Origin: Mercenaria mercenaria
Lineage: Eukaryota; Mollusca; Bivalvia; Venerida; Veneridae
Length of the DNA: 64,000 nt
Direction: 5' to 3'
NCBI RefSeq assembly: GCF_021730395.1
Contig: NC_069371.1
Coordinates: 70,648,001 to 70,712,000 of the forward strand
Position 1 is the stretch's first letter; every line of letters begins with the position of its first letter. The notes beneath the pieces are model-generated. The model had not been told where the DNA came from, made no database searches, and was given only the letters and a program-made list of their open reading frames with translations. Shown here in pieces: positions 56,680 to 64,000 of the stretch. The position numbers and the translations under genes are program-made.

Positions 56680-56730
56680 CTACCAGTAACAGATAAACCA
56701 GCACTGTTTAATGTAACTAAAACTGACACA
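56680..56730 (-). promoter_or_regulatory. First exon of SCP gene H
   Basis: Minus strand exon edge at 56680 with donor gtatgac; shares 'taaacagtgctgg' with the I counterpart at 62434. No clear TATA box was found. Confidence 0.45.
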
Positions 56731-56975
56731 ATGAAAGAAATTTCTAGAAACTTTAAACCTTCAAATACAGAACACCTATCACTCAGATCTAAGTAGCTTA
56801 CACACAATGCATTTAATAATCATGTGATAGCTGCTATAATTGTGTTTAGGGTTCAGATTTGCACATATTGATTCATGATAACAGAATGCAATTCATGAAA
56901 ACAGAATGCATATTCTTTGAATATTACTGATACACTTACGAGGATTTGATGTGCCTTTTGCTTAATAAGCCGACA

Positions 56976-57290
56976 TTGAAGACAGATTTCTTGGCCGAAT
57001 GGTTGAATTCGCTGACAGCGAACAATTTCCTTCCTACCATTGTTGGTTCGAAACCTCGCTTAAGACGGAAAATCCTTTTATGCGAGAGACCAAATAACCC
57101 GGCATGAGGAAGAACGAAGGTTCTACCAACATGCCCACTCTTATCAGAAATAAGGCTGGACGGGCAGGTATATTCCTCTTTAAGCTGATAAATCGCCATA
57201 TGACGTATAACTGGCGGTGCGACGTAAACCCCCTCACCCGCAACCCTATCCCTCACAAAAAGGAAAAATAATAACAAACAATAACAATAC
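56976..57290 (+). mobile_element. tRNA-derived SINE upstream of gene H
   Basis: Head 'ttggccgaatggttgaattc' and 'ttggttcgaaacctc', body with 'ggcatgaggaagaacgaagg' and a tail ending in A-rich DNA. It appears to be at the same place as the SINEs near G (49623) and I (62929), so it predates the triplication. Confidence 0.7.
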
Positions 57291-58424
57291 ATTCATTTAT
57301 TTTTAATTTTAAAGAAGTCTGCCTGGATATTAACGCTAGTTATAAACAGCTTTATACTATATCAGTAATCAAAGCATTTGCAAGGAAAAAGCCTGTATTG
57401 TTAGTGTGTTATTGCACCTGGACATACTTATCAGTGTACTGCATATAGTTCGCTGCATAATTATGTTTATCCAGCAAAGTGTCAGCATTGGTATGCATAA
57501 CATTAATTTTTGAGCGCTCATTTTTCTCAAACCGAAAATAGTAAGTTAAGACATGAATATATCGGGCCGAATTTTAATTAACTTTTACGCGTGCAAATAA
57601 ATGAAAATACAACACATAATACTGTCTTGTCATAGCATGTTCTAACATATTTACTTTTGTTTGTTAACACTCCAAAAAGTAGTTCATGTTAATGAAATCA
57701 ATTTTACCGAGAAGCACGTGCTTGTAGTTTTCAAAATAATATGAAATGGGACCAATGGCAATAATAAAAATCAATTTTACAACCTATTCAATATACAGTT
57801 AAACCCAGCTCTTGATGATCCTTAATTGCACTTATCTTACATTTATACTTAGTATTGCCAAAAAGTTTCATTGGAAGACGGACTGATATATAGAAGGTCA
57901 ATTTTTAATATACCTCGCCAAACCATACCGAAAATAAAGTTAGCATATCTCTCCTTCCGGCAAATCTACCCTAACTTTTTATTTCTTACATCAAGTCTTG
58001 AAGAACTTGCATTTATATTAAAGATACTCATATCGGTCAATATTTTGATTTGTTTCGAATCCTAAATATTCAACATATTTTCACTAGCTTCGCATTTATA
58101 ACTTGCAATGATGAAATGATATTTCTTTAGAATTTTCAGAGCTATTTTTTGTTAGGTGGAAGTGACAGCGCGAAAATAAAATAATAATATATCACACATT
58201 TATTTTATTATAAGCATTTTATGGTACTAGTGCTGCTGAAGGTAACAGCTGATTTTGGCATAATTATCAAGGCTGGCCAAAGTAAATGCTGCAAGAAGTT
58301 TGATGGCAAAGGTTCCAAAAAGAAGCATGTTTGATCAAACCAAATCAAATAAGACTATATAAGCGAGTTTCTCATTTTTGCGGGTTTTTTTTTTGTTCGT
58401 TTTGTTTTTGCACAATAATCGCGA

Positions 58425-60320
58425 TGATTTTACATTGAATCACTACTGGAGACTGTGATAAATCGCGATGATTTTGTAAGACCCCTCGATCTATTATAGA
58501 TAAAGTGTCCACGGCGACTCGCGATGAAAAATCGGTGAATCGCCGGCAGTCACCGCGAAATCCAGGTAAGGTTTGCTAAGGCGCATATTTATACACTTAA
58601 CGAATGATATTACGAACTATTTGCGACCGCGTTTATTGCAAATATCATAAAAAACTAATTAAAGTATCTTTATAAAATTTTACTTTTATCAAATACACTT
58701 TTAATAACTTAAATGCAATAATATTTTAAATATTTTACTTTAATCACGAACACGTAGACTATAACAGGAATTTAAATGAAGTTGCGCCGTTATTTAGAGA
58801 TAGTACCTAAGTTTTTCAAATCATAGGTATGAAGTTAAAAAGCTTTGAAATGAAGACAAATGTCCATATATTTCTCAAAAATAGATATATTGACAATATT
58901 TTAAGCAAAAACGTAGAGTTATGAGCATTTAATATTTTCATGTAAAAGAAAATTTTGTGATCAAGGAAATGTAACTCTTCTTGAACCTGCAGAGCCGAAA
59001 CATCAAAGGGACGTAATATAGCGAATATTTACTTCTTGGGTGCATTTGATTTAACATTCAACTGTGATCTGGATTTCTAAATAATGATCCATGATACTGT
59101 GTGCTAAAAATATAGAACAACTGGAACAGTCCTTTAACAGCAAAAAGATGCTGTAGCAGAATGAAAATTGTTAAGCTGTAACTGGGACTCGAACCCAGGA
59201 CCTCTCACACCTGAGGCAGAATCTCTACCACTTCCCTATAACAGCAGTAGCTATAGCTAGGCAGTTTAAGTGCACCGATTACATTACGTGAACTGGAACA
59301 GTTTTGTGACAATAACACATAATCGGCTTACTCCGGATTATCGGCGTATTCGCTTTGTTACCTAACGGCAATTTTCGTGCAAAGAAAATATATAATCTAA
59401 TGCTGTAAACGTTTTAATCGGTCAAAACTGCCCAAATTTCTCTGACGTGTATTTTAGAGTATGAACTTACTAACTGGTAGTACCAGTGAAATATAACTTA
59501 CACTGAATCTTATATATTTGCCTTTTCAGCAGCTGGCGAATGGCAAAGACAGTGGGCTTTGTCCACATATAAGCAATTACTTTACCAGTTTCGAGAGGAT
59601 ATCAATTGATAGGAAATTACAGTTACAAACTAAATACCTTTCTGCAACACAAGGAATCATTAGCATTCACTGTCAATCAATATTATGACTTAGATCGACG
59701 ATCATTCATTCATTCATTCAAATAATTTACAGACAGAGTCCGTTGTTTACATTTTTAATCGTAACCGGTGCTCTTGTAAAAACCACTTTTTTTGAAAAAT
59801 CGAAGAATGCGAAGAGCTATGGTACGGTCTCTACGTTATTTCAAATCTAGTCTATTTCCTTTAAATTGGTTTGCTACAATTATACTTGGTATATAAAAGT
59901 AGTATTTTATTTATTTTCAAACACATATAAATAACGGTCTGCGATGTTAATTTTTAGCTACAGTTAAACAAATCACACGTTACGAATTGATAAAAGTTAT
60001 TTAATAGTGTATCTAGACTTAACATTTAATAGATTGTTTTGTATACTAATTTTACAAATATATTTTATCAAGCTAAATTTGAAACATCAAATAAATCTTT
60101 ACACTCGTAACACATCCAGATTATAAAAATATATAGCGTGTGAGTCATTATTGTTGATGATAATTTAAAAAAAAGAACGACATACTTCAGATGTTTAACA
60201 AATATAACAATATAAGAAAAATGTGCATTTCATACCACGTGTGTCATTTTCTTAAACGTGATCATATATCGGCAAAAGTTGTCAGTTAACCCCTTATCTA
60301 TTGACAGGCGTTAAAACAAC
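58425..60320. other. About 1.9 kb insertion downstream of gene I
   Basis: Sequence present in the I unit but not in H, where 'tagcacaatgatg' continues directly to 'cagtcacatagacaatg'. It begins with words 'tcgcgatgattttac' (twice) and 'tcaccgcgaaatccaggtaa', is AT-rich after that, and has a tRNA-like block at 59173-59247. No open frame with a domain. Boundaries and family are uncertain. Confidence 0.5.
59173..59247 (-). other. tRNA-like sequence (pseudo-tRNA or SINE head)
   Basis: Minus strand about 72 nt beginning gctgttatagggaagtggta, with box B 'gggttcgagtcccagt' and a 3' end that pairs with the 5' end in six of seven positions. The anticodon loop is ambiguous (possibly CAG). Probably a pseudogene or a SINE head, but the acceptor stem is better kept than in other tRNA-like pieces here. 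Confidence 0.4.
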
Positions 60321-60402
60321 ATTGAAATATGTACAGCAGTCACTATAGACAATGGCTACTGTCGTCATCGACCTTATAAAAAGAAATGCCAGGGGCACTG
60401 AA

Positions 60403-61502
60403 TCAAACTCCCGTTCCTAGAGCCGATTTAACAATATCTGGTTTAGAACTGTCCTCACTGCTCATGAACTGAACCCACGATTCAACAATTTGCTTTATCG
60501 GCACAAGACCATCAACAGGATTGTAAGCATTAAAGAACTTCTTCTCCAATGTTATCTGTTCATGACCAGCAGCCCGGAAAGCAATGACGAAGTCTTCCTC
60601 GGAGAGCAGTTCACCCCCATCTAAATTATTTATTTCAAAAGCCTGCTCAAAACAGGTTTGCATTTTCTTCACAAATTTGTCGCGGTCGGCCTTGAAATCT
60701 TCATTAAGCATATCTACGAATTCTTGTTCTGAAATAGGGCCAGGTTTTTCTTGTAGAATGTACTTGTTCCACCATTGCTCTATCCTTGTCATCATTTCTT
60801 CTTTTCGATTGTCTTCCAGATGATGAAAATGGGCAAACTTTGTCCTAAAAAGGTTTTAATAAGCAATATAATCAAGGAAAACAGATCCGTTTGTAAACAA
60901 TTGAAAACAATTTTAGGTCAGTATTTAACATTTGTTTTGATTAAGTGCTGTTGTTGCGTTTCTCTGCCGCTAAATTTTATTTACTTTATCTAATAATTCA
61001 TTATCTTTTCGAACTAAACCATATACATATGCATTTTGTTGAAAAGTGTATACTTGGCTATGGAAAACATAGTTTTGTTTCCAGCGCACATATAACTGAT
61101 TTGCAATTTATAATTGCATATTGTAATAAGATATTTGTTCAAGAATGGATATGTCAGGGGTAAAGCTATGTTCAGATCAATAATATGATTAATGTTTTTA
61201 TGATATCATTTATTATTTTATACGGACAGAGAAATGTCACCAGTTCAAATACGGTTTATGAAAGACAATTCATGTAAACATGCCATAAATATATTCAAAA
61301 GAATCCAACTACGACGAAAATATCTAACATGTCATTTCTTCATAACATTACCACTAGAATACATTTGTAAGTGTTTATTTCGGCTAGATTAAGTTTTATA
61401 TTTGTCTTGAGTAATGTGTTCCTTGGTTACACATCCTTCGTTTTTGACATCAAGAACCTTGAAGTACATCCGCCATTTAGAGATTAGATAAGCGTTTGCC
61501 AT
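60403..61502 (-). pseudogene. SCP gene I, open reading but splice donor lost
   Basis: Exon 1 (61502-61402) reads MANAYLISKWRMYFKVLDVK, NEGCVTKEHI, TQDK; exon 2 (60844-60403, acceptor ttttag) is fully open to SALGTGV. Joined they would give 180 residues. However, at the exon 1 boundary G and H have gtataa and gene I has atataa, so the obligatory GT is gone. No alternative GT nearby preserves frame. EF loop 1 (DVKNEGCVTKEH) and loop 3 (NLDGGELLSEED) both lack key ligands, so Ca binding would be poor. Without splicing, translation would end within a few codons of the intron (YKT, then stop). It may be a recent pseudogene. Confidence 0.75.
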
Positions 61503-61746
61503 TTTGCTCTGAAAAAAATATTAAGTATTATTAGCATGTACATTAACTGTAAACGCTATATTGTTAATTATCTATAAAAGTTTTTTTACTGTTGTAATTC
61601 AAAGTGATAATTAATGAACAATGTGGGTTCACGTTTAAGTATCATTAACAATATGCAAGTAAAACATCAGGTCTTTCTTTGTATACACCAACAATTCAGT
61701 TTTGATGAAAACCATACGGTGAAAGCGAAATAAGCACCCGACTTAA

Positions 61747-62329
61747 GGTTGTTCTGCACGTTTGATAAACCGGAAGTGATGGCGTAACGTCATTCATCCG
61801 GAAAACGTAGAATAACGCTGGGATTCGGCGTACCGAAAGGAAAATCAGTTTATGAATTAAAGGCAACCTGTGAATAAATGTATTAAATTGTAACAGTCTC
61901 AATCTTTCTAAAGTTGAAATATGATATTAAAACATCTGACACGTTAAATAATTCAAAATAATGTCTTAAAACTAGCTTCAAATAGGTGGTTCACTTTAAT
62001 CATGGCCAAATATCTCAGAAATAAGCACACGGACCTATACATTTCATTTCACTATATTATAGGCCATTTGTTTATTTACGACTGTGAGAAGTTTCATTAA
62101 AATCTATATTGTGGAAAATTTTCTATTCGCGAAAACGTTATGAAAATTGCTATTTTCCCATAGACTCCCATTATGAAAAAATGCGTGAGGTCCAATTTTT
62201 TCAGATCAGTCTAGCAAAGAATCAAGCACACCTGCCTATCCTTTTCATTTGCTAATTTTATAGGTATATTTTGAAGTTTTGAAATTCTATATTGTAGAAA
62301 AAATTTCGATCCTAACGTGCAGAACTACC
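61747..62329. mobile_element. 583 bp element flanked by TTAA, intron 1 of gene I
   Basis: Inverted ends ggttgttctgcacgtt and ggtagttctgcacgtt, with TTAA at 61743-61746 and 62330-62333. Absent from the H unit. No coding content. Confidence 0.75.
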
Positions 62330-62433
62330 TTAAATTAGACATTTAATAAATTGATTGAAGTAACGGTTTAAATATACGGTGTGAACTTTCTACATTGGTA
62401 TAAAAGGTTACATTTGAATTTTTAAAGGTATAC

Positions 62434-62480
62434 CTACCATTTATTATTAAGCCAGCACTGTTTAATGTGATAACCCACAA
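62434..62480 (-). promoter_or_regulatory. First exon of SCP gene I
   Basis: Minus strand edge at 62434 with donor gtatacc; shares 'taaacagtgctgg' with H. The transcription start is not resolved. Confidence 0.45.
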
Positions 62481-62928
62481 AAATGAAATAATGCAAAAAG
62501 AAACACAAATATCTGTGAACTTTACATCCAAATACAGGTATCACTTAACCTGTCTATCAGATAATCTTGAGTGGCTTACACAGAGGTCTTTTAAAGTCCT
62601 TGAGATAATTAATACAATAATTGTGTGACAGGTAAAATATTATTAAGACACGCAATTACCGTTGAGAGTCAAATTTGCATAAATTGTCTCATGACAACAG
62701 AATTCTAATTCATTAAATCTACATCGTAGATAAAAAATAACAGATTCTTCCGTTTTCCGTACGTGCATACGTTATATTTCATATATCAATATTACTAACA
62801 CATTAAAATCAACTGGGCAGCGATATGCGAACAATAACGGACTTAAAAGTATGTCAAGTTAAACGGAAGAGGTAGTCAATTGTTACCTCCATTATTAAGT
62901 TAATGTGTAGATAATTTATATTAAATTC

Positions 62929-63262
62929 TGGGGGACCTCTGAGTGAATAAGGTTGCTGACTTTGATCATTCCGCTTCCGCACTGCATCCAACGCTGTGGG
63001 TTCAAAACCTCGTTTATGGTTTAGATTCCATTCATGTAAGGAAGCGATCCAATTTGCTTACGGAAGGGCAATGGTTCTACCAAGATGCCCGCTCACATCC
63101 AAAATAATGCTAGGAGAGGCACATGGGGTCTTCCTCCAAAAACTAAAACGTCGCCATATGACCTATGTGTTGATGCAACGTTAACCAACCGTCATCTCGA
63201 CCCCTCCCTGAAAAGAAGAGAAAAGAGAAAAAGGACAGGAGATAAAAACAAGAGAAAATGTA
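62929..63262 (+). mobile_element. tRNA-derived SINE upstream of gene I
   Basis: 'gtgggttcaaaacctcg' (box B), 'catgtaaggaagcgatccaa', 'acggaagggcaatggttcta' and a purine-rich tail. Flanking sequence on its right matches that of the SINE in the G unit, so it is the orthologous insertion. Confidence 0.7.
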
Positions 63263-63450
63263 AATTTTAAAAATGTCTGAAAGGACATTAAGACTAGTGA
63301 GAAGGACGTTATTTATGATATATATTATCTTGTCCACTACTAAATGACATAATTATGTTTAATATTTCAGGTACTCTCTATATTATATCATTAATTTAAT
63401 CATAGACTAAAATGCATATTTATAGCAAATTTGTTCGTTACAAGTGGCAG

Positions 63451-64000
63451 TAAGGAAAACCTGTGAAAAAGATTGTTTATCAAGAGTCGCGGTGAAAATA
63501 GGAGCCTAGAATTATTCGAGGGAAATTCTGTAAATTTTGAGACTATCCATAAAAATATAGAGATAAACCTTGATTATAGCATATTGCCTATATCAGTCCT
63601 TAAAAATATTCCACCTTAACAGAAACGCTCTTTCCAACCCGGGCTATCATTGACCTGAAAGCCACAGAGTTGTTTATCATTGGTATACTATGCAGACAGT
63701 AATACGTTGCGCTACCAAGGACGCTTCTAGAAATGTAGCGGCGCCCAGCCAGCATTGTTTAGGAAAAGAAAGAGAAAAAGAGGGAAAAATCACAGGGACT
63801 TAGGTCAGGCGAATGCAGAGGGTGTGGCAATTGCTTGACCCGCTGTCTGTAAAGTATTACCCTTTTATGTAGATGTATTGTCATGAATAAGGCAGATGTC
63901 CCATAAAACAGTTTATGGGTGACATTTAACCCAACGTTTTTCTTACTGATTTTAGAGCCGTGTCCATGTAAAACTTTCCAGTAATAGATCTGCTGGGTGC
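63451..64000. other. End of window, no recognised feature
   Basis: Non-coding DNA with no repeat or open frame that I can support. Confidence 0.4.

Larger units (their letters stand above)
53500..57700. repeat. Segmental duplication unit carrying gene H
   Basis: Aligns with the G and I units. The start resembles 57841 onward ('gactgatatatagaaggtca' in both) and the end resembles the end of the G unit ('atactgtcttgtcata'). Confidence 0.75.
57750..63450. repeat. Segmental duplication unit carrying gene I
   Basis: Third unit, aligned with the H and G units but longer because of an insertion at about 58425-60320 and the TTAA element at 61747. Confidence 0.7.

Noticed and set aside
59173-59247. 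Functional tRNA gene
   Set aside because: The anticodon loop is ambiguous, the acceptor stem has a mismatch and it lies in an inserted block, so it is more likely a pseudo-tRNA or SINE head.

Overview
The window is animal nuclear DNA, almost certainly from a bivalve mollusc (a heterodont or venerid-type clam is my guess). It is AT-rich, has spliced genes with GT..AG introns, and carries repeats I associate with bivalves: tRNA-derived SINEs, a roughly 239 bp palindromic repeat, and interspersed repeats ending in a 'ggcc..tggccctcttgtt'-like tail. Species identity is inference; the gene families are read directly from the sequence.

Layout. At 573-1964 lies one intact single-exon gene of the Mab-21 / cGAS-like nucleotidyltransferase family, followed by a decayed Tc1/mariner transposase (about 2.09-2.6 kb) and molluscan tandem and interspersed repeats (3.6-6.05 kb). 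Positions 6061-13815 hold a Ngaro/DIRS-type tyrosine-recombinase retrotransposon fossil on the minus strand (gag-like, RT, RNase H, tyrosine recombinase, SGNH hydrolase) with split direct repeats. From 14 to 18.8 kb there are more repeats, including a remnant of a Harbinger-associated MADF gene, a MITE and a SINE.

The rest (19-63 kb) is a tandem array of nine sarcoplasmic calcium-binding protein (SCP, EF-hand) genes or pseudogenes, called A to I here. Eight are on the minus strand and D is on the plus strand. Every complete copy has the same architecture: a short untranslated first exon, a 101-nt coding exon 1 whose ATG sits 6-10 bases after the acceptor, and a coding exon 2 of about 440 nt. 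B, C, D and E look intact. A and F each carry one in-frame TGA where relatives have tryptophan. G, H and I are a three-fold segmental duplication, and each is damaged differently: G by a 5' deletion plus a frameshift, H by a 4-bp insertion, I by loss of the GT splice donor.

The array is also a natural record of transposon insertion. B and C are young duplicates and act as each other's empty site. B has gained a 985 bp TTAA element and a 1.9 kb foldback element nested in another repeat. C has gained a palindromic repeat in intron 1 and a 675 bp TTA-flanked element lying exactly between its TATA box and its first exon. H and I each gained a different TTAA-flanked element in intron 1. The most striking single element is the foldback transposon at 22657-24544, whose two 193 bp inverted arms are each built from nine copies of one short motif.

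I found no CRISPR array, no rRNA gene and no convincing functional tRNA gene. The tRNA-like stretches look like SINE heads.
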